Source of the DNA: Vesta saturnalis
Taxonomy: Eukaryota > Arthropoda > Insecta > Coleoptera > Lampyridae
Direction of reading: 5' to 3'
DNA length: 64,000 nucleotides
Assembly (NCBI GenBank): GCA_036346205.1
Contig: JARFJB010000664.1
Span: 2,694,001-2,758,000, forward strand
Shown here: positions 32,705-42,875 of the stretch, one piece after another
Layout: each line of letters begins with the position of its first letter
Numbering within the stretch: the stretch's first letter is position 1
The notes under the pieces: generated by a model
What the model saw: only the letters and a program-made list of their open reading frames with translations
What the model was told of the DNA's origin: nothing
Database searches by the model: none
Translations under genes and position numbers: made by a program

Positions 32705-32799
32705 ATATGAACATCTGAAATATGAAAAATTAAGAAATCCTTTAAATAAATACGACTAGGGAGTCGCATATGTTAATCCAAAATTGGTTTAATGAAGGA
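32705..32799 (+). repeat. Right copy of the LINE target duplication
   Basis: A diverged duplicate of 28426-28534. It continues into PLE sequence (ACTATTAGTAATACAGAAC), which identifies it as the original downstream flank. Confidence 0.8.
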
Positions 32800-32880
32800 A
32801 CTATTAGTAATACAGAACTAAACTTCCTAAAAATCAAATATCCAATAATGCAATTTTTATAAAGAATTATAAATATTTTA

Positions 32881-33420
32881 ATGAAGAGACCTTGCTCCAT
32901 TAAAAATTCAACTGAATTTGGAAAGAAAATTCGACTTATAAAATTTAAAGATGGTCATAAACTAATCTCTTTAGATGTTTGTTCACTTTTTACAAATATA
33001 CCTATTGATTTAGCCTTGGATATTTTGAATAAAAAATGGAAAGATACTAAAACATATACAAAATTAAAACGTAATCAATTTATGGAAGGAGTGGCCTTTT
33101 GTTTAAATACAACTTTTTTCCAATTTCATGACAAATTTTATAAACAAAATTATGGATGTGCCATGGGTTCACCAATTTCGGCGACAATTGCAGATTTGGA
33201 AATGGAATATTTAGAAGATATTTGTTTACGAAATCTTAATTTTTCCCCTACCTTTTACTTTCGTTATGTTAACGATATTATTTTAACAGCTGAAGAAATC
33301 AATTTTGAACATGTAATGGAGATTTTTAATGCATTCCATCCAAAACTTAATTTCACCATCGAAATTGAAAATAATAACCAAAATTTCTTTTTTAGATACG
33401 TTACTAATTCGTCATATTGA
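32881..33420 (+). pseudogene. PLE reverse transcriptase, plus copy
   Basis: An open frame of ~179 codons: HKLISLDVCSLFTNIPIDLA, NYGCAMGSPISATIADLEME and FYFRYVNDIILTAEEINFE. The PLE-type signatures SLDVxSLFTNIP and GxAMGSPxS are clear. The catalytic YVDD is YVND, which should abolish activity. The frame is lost at ~33385 and continues in another frame to ~33530. Confidence 0.85.
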
Positions 33421-33579
33421 TAAAATTAAATTAGATTGGTTTCAAAAAGAAACTCATAGTTGGAAATATTTACATTTTGATTCAAACAATCCAATAGGTA
33501 TGAAAATAAACATAATTGGAAATACTATTCAAAAATTAAAAATTATTATTAATCTTATTAAATACATAAATAAAAAGTT

Positions 33580-33645
33580 TACCTCGAGTAGGATTTGAAC
33601 CTACGACCTGTATTTCTAGAATACCGCTAACCAACTGCGCAGTTG
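33580..33645 (-). tRNA. tRNA-like fragment with palindromic 5' side
   Basis: The minus strand gives a D-arm (GCGCAGTTGGTTAGCGG), an anticodon-stem-like GTATT/AATAC, a variable loop AGGTC, a T-arm GTAGG-TTCAAAT-CCTAC and a 3' acceptor strand TCGAGGTA. The pol III boxes A and B are recognisable. The 5' acceptor strand is absent and the anticodon loop is short by about two bases, so the anticodon cannot be read safely. On the 5' side the D-arm is mirrored to form a perfect 24-base palindrome at 33627-33650. It is best seen as a tRNA pseudogene or tRNA-derived insertion in the PLE. Confidence 0.5.
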
Positions 33646-33699
33646 GTTAGTTGTTGAACTTATGCGTTCATAACAAAAACTTATAATAACTATTCAAAA

Positions 33700-34100
33700 A
33701 TGTTTACAATTATCGGACCCTGAATTTCGACCAAAAATCCTGATAAAATTGAATTAGCTTTTAAAATAATAATTATCAATTGATTTTACAAACTATTATT
33801 AAAAACAAATAAATAAATTGTATAATGTAATAAATTATATATTGGTACTACATTACAACCGTTAAAAACTAGAATTTTACAACACAAAGGCGACATTAAT
33901 TTAAAACTAAATTGTACGGCGGTTAAAATTTTAGATTTAGAAAATAATTATAAGAACGACTCATTTCGGAAATGTTATTCATTAAAATTAATAAAAACGT
34001 ATGTAATAGCAAAAAGATATAGAAGATTTACCAAATTGTTACGATGCCATTTAAAAATGTATAAAAATATAGTATGTTTTGATTTAGTTACATGAAATTT
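33700..34100 (+). pseudogene. PLE linker and GIY-YIG endonuclease, plus copy, deleted
   Basis: A short linker remnant (PDKIELAFK) is followed, after deletion of most of the linker, by LYIGTTLQPLK, RILQHKGDINLKLNCT and VKILDLENNYK. The HTIDLKHSFNFN segment present in the minus copy is missing here. Confidence 0.65.
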
Positions 34101-34112
34101 CAATTTATCATT

Positions 34113-34140
34113 CTGAAGAAGATATCAAACGATATCGAAA
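34113..34140 (+). ncRNA. Hammerhead ribozyme-like motif, 3' pLTR of plus PLE
   Basis: CTGAAGA, A, GATATC-AAAC-GATATC, GAAA. The core matches CUGANGA and GAAA exactly and stem II is a perfect six-base pair with a four-base loop. This is the best-conserved member of the set in this window. Stems I and III would be short, as in known PLE hammerheads, and need folding to confirm. Confidence 0.6.
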
Positions 34141-34205
34141 TATAAAGAAAATATAACTTTGATGTTGTTATTTATTGATAAATAACCAATAACTTATATA
34201 TTTGA

Positions 34206-34231
34206 TATATATATATATATATATATATATA
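34206..34231. repeat. (TA)n tract left of M3
   Basis: A short uninterrupted TA run between the PLE 3' end and the first base of M3. It continues on the far side of M3 at 36115-36178, so M3 probably inserted into one array. Confidence 0.9.
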
Positions 34232-36111
34232 CAGGTTCAAAGTTAAATCGGCACTATTGCTATCTTCGTTATTATTGGTGCTACGAAGTCGGTTAAATGG
34301 GCAAAGAAGTAGCATTTTTTCCGCTCGTTACGATGGTGAAATCAAAATGAAAATTGAACATCGTGTTCGCGAGTTATGTCAAAAATTTATTTTTTAAATG
34401 GCACACCAGTATACAATATCCTTAATCGATAGAAAATTAAATTCTGAACAAAAAAGTTCCTATGACATTTTACCCTAATGTTAAAAATGACAAAGTTATT
34501 GATCATTTATTGAATTCGTCAAGGTGGCTGGTATTACGTGAACAATATTTGTCATTTTCACAAATGTCATCAGAATTGATATGTCAAAGTGAAGTTTGCT
34601 AATAAAGAGTTAAGATTTTGTGTTTTTGAATAGAAAATGCCTTTCACCCATTCAGAAAAGTGTGATATGTTAGAATGTTACATCGTTTGTCAAAAAACAG
34701 TTATCGAGCGTGCGAGCATAACAGTGATTTGTTTCCTACGCGTCATTTGCCGGATAGAAGATACTTTTGGTTTTGTATCGTAAATTTAGATCTAATTCGA
34801 GCGTGTTTAAGAAATCCAGATCTAATAAACAATGTATAATTAGTTAAGAAACTGAAATTAATGTGTTAGCTTATTTTGAACCACATCCCAACAACTCAAT
34901 TAATGATTTAGTGCAAGAAAATGGACTATGTTTGGGTTCCATCCACAATATTCTAAAAAGTATAAGTTTGTGCCGTATAAGTTCCGACCTACACAGACGC
35001 TAGTACCAGGAGATCAAGAAAGACGCGTTCAGTTTTGTCACTGGTTCATTAATCAAATGAGCACCAATAATGATTTTTGGAGCTCAATTCTATGGAGTAA
35101 CGAATCAACTTTTTCTAATAAGGGCATGTTCAACAGGAAAAACAGCCATTTTGAGTCGAGAAAATCCGATGCTCTACCGATCTTGTAACCCGCAGAGACG
35201 CTTCAGTGTTAATGTTTGGTGCGGTGTAATTGGCTCGATAATGGTTGGTCCAGTATTTTATCAGGGTGCGTTAACTGGTGAGCGGTACGCCGAAATGTTG
35301 ACTGCCACACTCCAAGACTTCTTGGATGATGTAAATTTAATGGATACTCAGAACATTTATTTCCAACAAGACGGAGCTCCTCCCATAACGTTCGTCAGAT
35401 AGATACAATATTAAACAATTTTTTGATGACAGTTATTTATCAACTAATGGGCCTATCCGTATGCCTCCTCGATCACCTGACATCACTCCAATGGATTTTT
35501 TCTTTTGGGGATATGTGAAGAGTGTGGTGTACAACAGGCGATATGATAACCTTGAGGATCTGCAGCAAAGCATCGTTCACGCCATCAATAATATTGATGG
35601 TAGATACATTGCTAAGGCTACTAAAAGTGTCTACAAGCGGGCCCAGAAATGCTTGGAGATAGAAGGTGATGTTTTCGAGCATCTAATTTGAGTTTTGTTT
35701 TGTTTTGTTGTTCCTTATTATTATTATCACTTAGTATAAAGAATCCTGTTTCAATTGTCTGATATTCTTTTCATTTTCTGCTCTATGGTAATACAGAAAA
35801 ATAGTTGACACAGCCACCTTGATGAATTTGGTAAATGATCAATAACTTTGTCATTTTTTACATTAGGGTGAAAAGTTATAGGAACTTATTCGTTCAGAAT
35901 TTAATTTTCTATCGATTAAGGATATTGTATATTGGGTGTGCCATTTAAAAAAATGGAAATTTTTGACATAACTCGCGAACACGATGTTCAATTTTCATTT
36001 TGATTTCGCCATCGTAATGAGCGGAAAAATGCTACTCTTTGCCCATTTAACCGACTTCGTAGCACCAATAATAACGAAGATAGCAATAGTGCCGACTTAA
36101 CTTTGAAAACC

Positions 36112-36114
<3 letters not shown>
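34232..36114 (+). mobile_element. Mariner-superfamily element M3 with ~300-bp TIRs
   Basis: The ends are CAGGTTCAAAGTTAAATCGG and the complement GACTTAACTTTGAAAACCCTG. The left arm (34232 to ~34530) is inverted at ~35811-36114. It sits inside a (TA)n array, so the TA duplication cannot be separated from the array. The transposase is of the same DUF4817-type group as M1, but the TIR sequence is different. Confidence 0.88.
34637..35691 (+). pseudogene. M3 transposase (mariner-like), broken
   Basis: It starts MPFTHSEKCDMLECYIVCQK, then frame shifts. Later blocks are GLCLGSIHNILKS-like sequence, KYKFVPYKFRPTQTLVPGDQ, a FSNKGMFNRK segment, RFSVNVWCGVIGSIMVGPVF, NIYFQQDGAPP (second Asp), then a break, and MPPRSPDITPMDFFFWGYVK (third Asp) through GDVFEHLI at the stop 35691. 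In the first catalytic block the usual DEST reads NEST (WSNESTF), an additional lesion. Confidence 0.83.

Positions 36115-36178
<64 letters not shown>
36115..36178. repeat. (TA)n array right of M3
   Basis: About 64 bases of uninterrupted TA. Confidence 0.95.
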
Positions 36179-36182
<4 letters not shown>

Positions 36183-39040
36183 TATCGCATAAATCGGTCG
36201 CCCGTAGATACTGTTAGAGCTCTAAACCGATCTTATGTGTTTGTTGTATTCGGCCAACACAGTAGCCCTTACGCCCCGAAACAAAAAAAAAATGACTGCA
36301 TAATAAATTTAGCGAGTCACTCCGCAGTACTGACTTTAGATTTTAGATTATTGTAATAAAAAAAATAGTGGTACGAATTCCTACATGAGGATACAAATAT
36401 GACGATACAACTTTGATTAACAAAAAAGTTTTTATAATAATTTATGAATGGAATCCAAATTTTACATTACACAAGAAAAAAATTGTAATTAATGGCTTGA
36501 AGCTAATTTATATTACAGAAAATAAATATAGTAAGTAATGGAACGGAGCTAAATTAATATTATACAATAGAAATATAGTAAGTAATGGATTGAAGCTAAA
36601 TTTATATATTATACAAAAGAAATATAGTAATTATTAATGAATTGCCCTGTACATAATTCTGTATACCCAGGACAGTAGCTATAACGGTTATCGCGTAGTT
36701 CCAATACACAAAAAAAATGTCACACTAAAAGTTTCTTATTATAACCTCCAAAAAAAAATAACGTTCAAGTGATACACATCAGTGCGGTTGCTTGAGGTAA
36801 GATCAAATTTTAACACCACTTTGTTAGATAATCTACTAAGGTGATTTATAGGTTGAATTTAAGTTGTAGCTTGACCACATGTACAAAGGAAGTAGCTAGA
36901 TGGCAGTATTGAACTGGGAGGTTATAACACTGTAGATAACCCCAAATTTGACAAGTGCTTCGTTCTAGCGGGAGTGAAAATTAATTAAAATAATCGGACC
37001 TTATGGATTGTCAATCGATGGGTCCTGACGCTGACGAAAGCTAGAATAATGTTCGTAAAGCAGTCGTGGTATTATTTATCCGTACAGCAGACAATATGAA
37101 TATCACCTTACAGGTGATCGTAGGTGGAAGTTGTACAGGCTGAAGTATTATTTATCCATACAACAGACAATATAAGTATTAACTTGCAGGTTGAGATTAT
37201 ACCAGTTGAAGTATCAACTATCGGTTCGTTAGTAGCCAGAAAAAAAACCTAAAAGAAACCGTTGAATGTAAAAGGGCTAACAGTGTAAGACATAATGTAA
37301 CGGTAGGTGAGATTTTGGTTGGTTTATTCGTGAATCATGTGTGCAACATCCGGAATCTGTGTCCAATATACCACTTAGGCATCACTTAGAAATGTTTGTA
37401 GTAAATTACTAAATTGTATAATTTTAGGTGAAGCAGAATATCCCAAACAAAACTTGGTACGAGTTAAAAACTCAGAAAATGTGCTTCAAACCTTCACACA
37501 TGTACTTTGTAAAAGTGAACAGGAAATATGTGTTGCCTATCTGTTATTGTAAAATTAATATGGCTCACAATTAATTGATTATAACTGGAAATTCAGAAAT
37601 TTATAAATAATTCGGCTAAAGGTCAAATATTAAATTAATTAAACTAAGTGGAAATTTTCAACAAAACTTTATATTAATAGATGGATTGGGTAACTTTATG
37701 ATATTATTTGGGAGGATTAGAAGTAAATTGGATACTGATTTTATTTGCAGCTAACATTTTACCGATGCAGTGAATCTTCAATAACATTACGAAATATTAA
37801 TAGCTTTTGATAAAGTTGACGACTGAAATAGTATTTAAAGTGTATTACGTAAAGTGATATTGAGATAGCTCGATTCACAATTTAAATTAAAGGCACTCTA
37901 CCAGAGTTGGTCAGGTTAATTTCTATTAAAAATTGAATATACTTGTGTCAATAACTAATATTGGAAAGGAGTTTTGATCATTCTAGAAGTAAAATTAGTG
38001 TTATTGACATTGTTTTTTATCATAATTCAAACAGTTCATATTGAATGTAAATTACAATTACATTGCTACCATATATTAAGGAGCTAGCCTGGGTAAATAA
38101 CTTTTTTTGTCTTATTCAATATGTCATACCATTACTAACGTTTCATTACAATTTGACGCTCAATGTGATGCCGAAATATTAAGTGGTACTTCATTTTTAC
38201 ACGAATCATTACAATTTGTCCCTCAACGTGTCGGCGTTGATTAGCCGTTTCATCACAGTTTGGCTACGAAAGTGGGGTTGTTTTTATTACGCATTGAAAG
38301 GTGTTAGATCGTGTAGTGCAGATAATTATATCCATCGAACTGCCTTGTATTGCATATTACTTGATCGTACAACTACGATGCTATTGGGAATTTTGGTAAA
38401 CATTTGTATTTCATGTATGAGTTTGATTACATATATTTTATGTTCATTACATTATGTGTTTAACCTATATTTAATATTGTAAACTCTTGATTACCTACTG
38501 TCAGTTATAATGACAAATTACCAATTGTCTCGTGTATAGTTAAATATGTCTGTGGCTAAGTTGCGGTCACCTTACTTAAATGTTCTGTACAAGGTACTTT
38601 AATTTATATTTCGTTTGATATTTTTATGTAGTTTAAAATTTAATTGTTTTAATAAATTATTGACGGGGTTACAAGAATTTAAATTTAAATTGAATTAACT
38701 GAGATTATAATGGTGTCAATTAATGTATAAGAGTAAATTTACTTTGGGGCCAGCTGATTATGAAATTGAGTTGCTGATCACTTGTTAATTGCTCTGAATC
38801 TACGGGATTAACTGCAACGACATTCAATCATCAATTTCCTTAATCTATGCCAATGCGATTGATGCAAAATCGAAATACTCTTTGGGTTGGTAGTAATTAT
38901 TAACTGACATTGCTTCGTTCGCTTGTTATTCCGCTTCGCGTCGTCCAGCAACTTTCTTCCTCCTTCCGAAAATTGACATTTTTTTTCTTGAAATAAATAT
39001 TTCAGCATACTATTGTTGTTATGTTCTATGTGTTACTAGA
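36179..39040. other. Intergenic region with minor local repeats
   Basis: No gene is recognised. Local features are a hairpin at ~36188-36236 (CATAAATCGGT / ACCGATCTTATG), ~60-bp imperfect tandem units at ~36490-36640 (GTAATGGATTGAAGCTAAAT), a ~70-bp direct duplication at ~37075-37205 (GTATTATTTATCC..ACAGACAATAT) and another at ~38120-38225 (ATTACAATTTG..CCTCAACGTG). The 99-codon frame at 38183 overlaps the last of these and looks like chance. Confidence 0.5.
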
Positions 39041-39044
39041 AAAT

Positions 39045-39180
39045 ATTAATGCTTTCTTTTTGTTCAGAGGGACAACTTAGGAAAAGGAAAAGGCCAAGTA
39101 TTTCATTCCGTCCCCAAGGGAGAGGGCGGGCTGCTCGAGCTTTCCGCGAGCTCCTTCAGCCACAATCATGGATTCCCAGC
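39045..39180 (+). repeat. Repeat fragment matching 11590-11700
   Basis: Shared blocks are AGGAAAAG, TTTCATTCCGTCCCCAAG and CTCCTTCAGCCACAATCATG. GC-richer than its flank. The coding origin, if any, is unclear. Confidence 0.55.
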
Positions 39181-39199
39181 ATACATACATACATTATGT

Positions 39200-39420
39200 A
39201 TGCACGACGAATACAAACTAAATTACTACTTATTAAGTTTTAATTTCGGAATAACAAAAAGAAATCTTGCATTTATATTAACGGTGTAATTATTTATAGT
39301 ACTTATTGAGTTTTCGTTTCGGAATACAAAAGAGAAAATTTCTATTTATAATTAACGGCAATCTCTTAGATCTCTTTGATTTTTCTTTATCATAAATGAT
39401 TTTATTCTGAATAACTAAAC
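39200..39420 (-). repeat. Repeat R2, interrupted copy, first half
   Basis: An inverted match to 23430-23660 (blocks TTATTCCGAAA, GGTGTAATTATTTATAGTA, ATTAACGGCAATCTC). The continuation is found at 42033-42185. Confidence 0.75.
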
Positions 39421-42032
39421 TTCTGTTACACGTCCAAACCACACTAGGCGTCGCGTACTCTTATCGAAATAACTTGGTTGCCAAGCCAGCTACAGTTGAA
39501 ATGGGCGTGGTCGATATAAGGAGTAAAATGATTGAAAAATAGTTTCAAACACCTTACACTTATCATAAATCTGCAACTCACAAAACTCTGTCCGGGAAAA
39601 ATTGTCTCTTCGCGCCACCACAATCTTCAAATTTGCTAAAATAAATAGTCTTAGGCGGGATGGTAAATTAATCCTATCTGACTGTGGAAGACAGGATTGC
39701 AGCCTACTCAGTAAAACCATTCACCATTCAAATTCATTCACACTTCAAAATAAATTGATCCAAAAGCTTAAGAAAAATTCTAAAATACACGGGTCGTCGT
39801 AAACTTATTAAACACACCCTGTACAAATGAAAATTCCCAAATCGTAAGACGTTAACTTGAATACTTTTTAAGTATCCCTCGTATACATGTACTTCTAACT
39901 GTTATAAAACTGAATTAAATAAATATTCCCAATTTAGAAAATTCTAAATAAAATAAACGAAAACGGTTTAACAATGAATTGTTATCTCAAAAAAATTTGC
40001 TGTTAATTGCTGAATAATTCAAACATAGAGCGGTTAGTGCTTGTATCATCAATAAAATCGTTATATTTCATTACTACTTTATCTTTAAAATCGTATTTAG
40101 ACATTCATTAATAGGTTTAAACTACTTCAAAACTGTAATTTATACTGAATAAAAAAAATAATAAGTACTTTGTTAGTAGTGTTCTGCATTAATATTTCAA
40201 AGGTAAAATGAAATTTTGTGATCGATCTGGCTCATTACGCAATTTCTAATCGATCCTTAAATTCGAAAATATGCAAAGACTAATTTTACTTATCAGAAAG
40301 TGTAACCAGTTAGGCACACAATTGACACAAATAAACGACAAAATAAATTAAACAGTGGATATATATTGACAAATTCTGCATGTAAATTGTATATACAACG
40401 GCGTGGTTTAAAAACCACCAACACATAAATACGTTAAGACTAAAGTTACCCTTCTTAAAACTAAAAACGACAACATAATTAAAGTTCGATTACCTTTCTT
40501 TCTTTGAATGAACCATAACTAATGCAACAATAACAAAAAAAATGTACTTAAAAGATAATCGTACTTGTCTTGGTTCAATAAAATTTAAATCTAATTCTTA
40601 CGTATTACATTAATTAATCCTTTTTCGGTGCGGTACTTGTAGTCCAAATGATCTGATTTCGTAATCCTTTTTAAATTATTAGATGCACTATGCACAAAAC
40701 ACAAGAGGGAGCCGTCCGTATTCGCCCTACACACTCCGCTGTAGTACTCATTAACGTAGTGACTATCGTTTATTCACTCGCGTCCTGGTATATGGACTCT
40801 TTAGCCTAATATCACATCACCTTATACTGTGATGTTTGTCCTTCAAAACGTTTACCACAATGGAAAATGGGTACTTCCATATACACATTAAAGTTCTTAT
40901 TTGCTTTCATACAATCAATTTGGTATTGCTAATGATTGTACACATTCAATGTCAATGATGATCACCAATACTTAACTAAATCTTACAAACTTTTATGTCG
41001 GTCGCTCAAATGGTTACCTTCAGTTCTCTTTATAATAGTATTATGTCACGCATCCCACAATCGAACACTAATAACAAAATATTTGCTGCGTTAACTTCTA
41101 ATCTGCCTAAGCACTTTTTATTTCTTGAAGAAAATCACTAATGTTTTCCTTTAACTCACGATGTATATTAAATTATTTAGTTGTGAATGTCTATACGATT
41201 TATCTCCTTATGAGTTAATGCAGTCGCTATACATGCCCTGCTAAACTATAATTTTCACAAATAAACTCCAACACTACCCATTCTCATGGTTATCACGCGC
41301 GCGTTACCCTTACTCGTAACCCCTTACTGACCAACAACTCATCCCTCAAATTTGACACTCGACCTTCTGCCCGCCATATTGCCAATACGTCACAATAACT
41401 TCGCGCTAAGATCAAAATTTACTTATTACAATTGAGTATTTCATGCGTTTCTTTGCCGCGTCGAAGGTTCCAACGTGGAAGAAGACGCTAACGATGCGAA
41501 ATAAACGTAGCCATCTTGAATTACTTTGTAAGTTCACTAAACACTTTCCGAAGAAATCATCAATTGAAATTACATTCACTCTGTAGATTAACCAGATTAT
41601 CCCTCAACTGTCTATGCAAATCTCGCATGTGGGCGAATCTTATTTCCACAAAATCTAACGAACTCCCTCACATTCTATCAACTTCATTCTTGAACATGCA
41701 TTAATTTACCTATTGCACCATACTACAAAAATTTCTACAAACAAAAATATGCATCCATGTTCCTTACTTCACCTTAATAAAATATCAATATATCATAAAC
41801 TCACTCACTCATGCGTCTACAACCATTTCTTTAGTTCAAATTCCTTCATACACAGTAGCAAAAAGACCAGTAGTTTTACCAGTGCCGCATCAATAAAAAT
41901 TTACTCAAAATATACTCAAGCATACTCAAAAAAAATTCTTTTCATGCAAACTCACTTCAGCTACATTCAAAACACGTTACATACGTTATCAAAATACTAC
42001 ACATACACGGTGCATCAAAATAACCTTACACT
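39421..42032 (+). mobile_element. Unclassified 2.6-kb insertion starting TGTTACACGTCC
   Basis: The boundaries come from the continuous paralogue at 23270-23660. A second copy begins with the same TGTTACACGTCCAAAC at 63257, and a decayed inverted copy of the start lies at 11425-11540, so this is a repeated element. It starts with TG, as long terminal repeats do. No RT, protease, integrase or transposase was found, and the ending (AAATAACCTTACACTT) is not a clear CA. It could be a large solo LTR or a non-coding element. Open frames at 41516-42036 are low-complexity and unsupported. Confidence 0.55.
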
Positions 42033-42190
42033 TTAACATTATATTTATTTGACGTTCATTCTGAATCACGGTATAATTATTTAATTACTTCATTTAATTC
42101 TTATCGATATTCAACGGTGAGTACTTAATTAATTTACGGACTTAATTACGATTTTTGTTGGCGGGGTAAAAAGGAAAAAAAAATCTTCAC
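42033..42190 (-). repeat. Repeat R2, interrupted copy, second half
   Basis: An inverted match to 23268-23432 (TTTACGGACTTAATTACG, GTTGGCGGGGTAAAAAGG). Confidence 0.75.
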
Positions 42191-42224
42191 AGCATACTTA
42201 TTGGCTGGTCTTGTTTGATTGCTT

Positions 42225-42520
42225 GTGGCGCCATGTAGTAGTGTATTTTTAAAACTAATGAATGTTTTCTGCAATAGAGGTGGATCGTGGCTCCACCTAG
42301 TGGTACATTTTAAAAAGGAGATGTAGGTCCTTGTAATTGTAGTGGCAGGAAAACTTGAAATTTGAAATAGTATTCCAATAATGGGGCCTACATACTATCT
42401 CATAAGACAACTATAATACTCCGGAACTTGCTCTCGGGTCTCTGCCTCTTGCCGGGCCTTCTGATTGTGACGCCATCTAGTGGTGAATACTTTTAAAAAT
42501 AAACCACTGGATAGTGCCAC
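42225..42520 (-). repeat. Inverted relative of the 10.5-kb CTCF-like repeat
   Basis: It holds GGCGCCATGTAGTAG (42227), GGCTCCACCTAGTGG (42289) and GACGCCATCTAGTGG (42469) on the plus strand. These are the complements of the CCACTAGRTGGMGCC motif, joined by TTTTTAAAA-type spacers. A fourth variant (CCACTGGATAGTGCC) at ~42504 is in the opposite orientation. The intervening 42355-42420 matches the 115-bp repeat at 10.8-11.0 kb in reverse. Confidence 0.6.
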
Positions 42521-42573
42521 AAGCAACCAAACAAGACTAGCCACTCAGAATGCAGAGCCTTAGGCCACCAATC

Positions 42574-42640
42574 AATGGCCGCCAAAACAAAAATGCCCAC
42601 CAAAACAAAAATAGGCGCCAAAACAAAAATGGCCGCTACC
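42574..42640 (+). repeat. 18-bp tandem repeat
   Basis: Units such as ATGGCCGCCAAAACAAAA repeat about 3.5 times with small changes (GCCCACC, GGCGCC). Confidence 0.8.
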
Positions 42641-42875
42641 AATCCGAAACCCTTAGGTCTGAGGCTGTATGCGCGCGCAGTGCCTCTTTTAATTGTGACG
42701 TCATTAGATTAAAAGCGGTGAGGCGAAAGTGACCTTATTCTACTTTTGTGCTCAGTGCCTCGTGCTTGTGCTTTGAGCTAAATGCTTTGTGCGTTGATGT
42801 CATGTCTAAAAATTTGAGCTGTTCTCTTATAACATCGTAAAGTAGTGTTTTTGGGCTACTCATTTTTCTTATGTA

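Larger units (their letters stand above)
27573..34205 (+). mobile_element. Penelope-like element, plus-strand copy, with both pLTR ends
   Basis: The 5' end (27573-27720) and 3' end (34108-34205) share GAAGATATCAAACGA, TATCGAAATATAAA and TTGTTATTTATTGA..AAATAACCAATAACTTATAT. Between them are an N-terminal region, RT, linker and GIY-YIG segments in order. The element is interrupted by a LINE (28535-32704) and a tRNA-like fragment (33580-33645). Without the LINE it would be ~2.4 kb. Its 3' end runs straight into a short (TA)n and mariner M3. Confidence 0.78.

Noticed and set aside
36188..36236. Small structured RNA gene
   Set aside because: A modest hairpin (CATAAATCGGT / ACCGATCTTATG) is present, but no known RNA consensus, promoter or terminator could be matched.
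38183..38482. 99-codon frame as a membrane protein gene
   Set aside because: It overlaps a local direct duplication, is hydrophobic by base composition and has no recognisable family.
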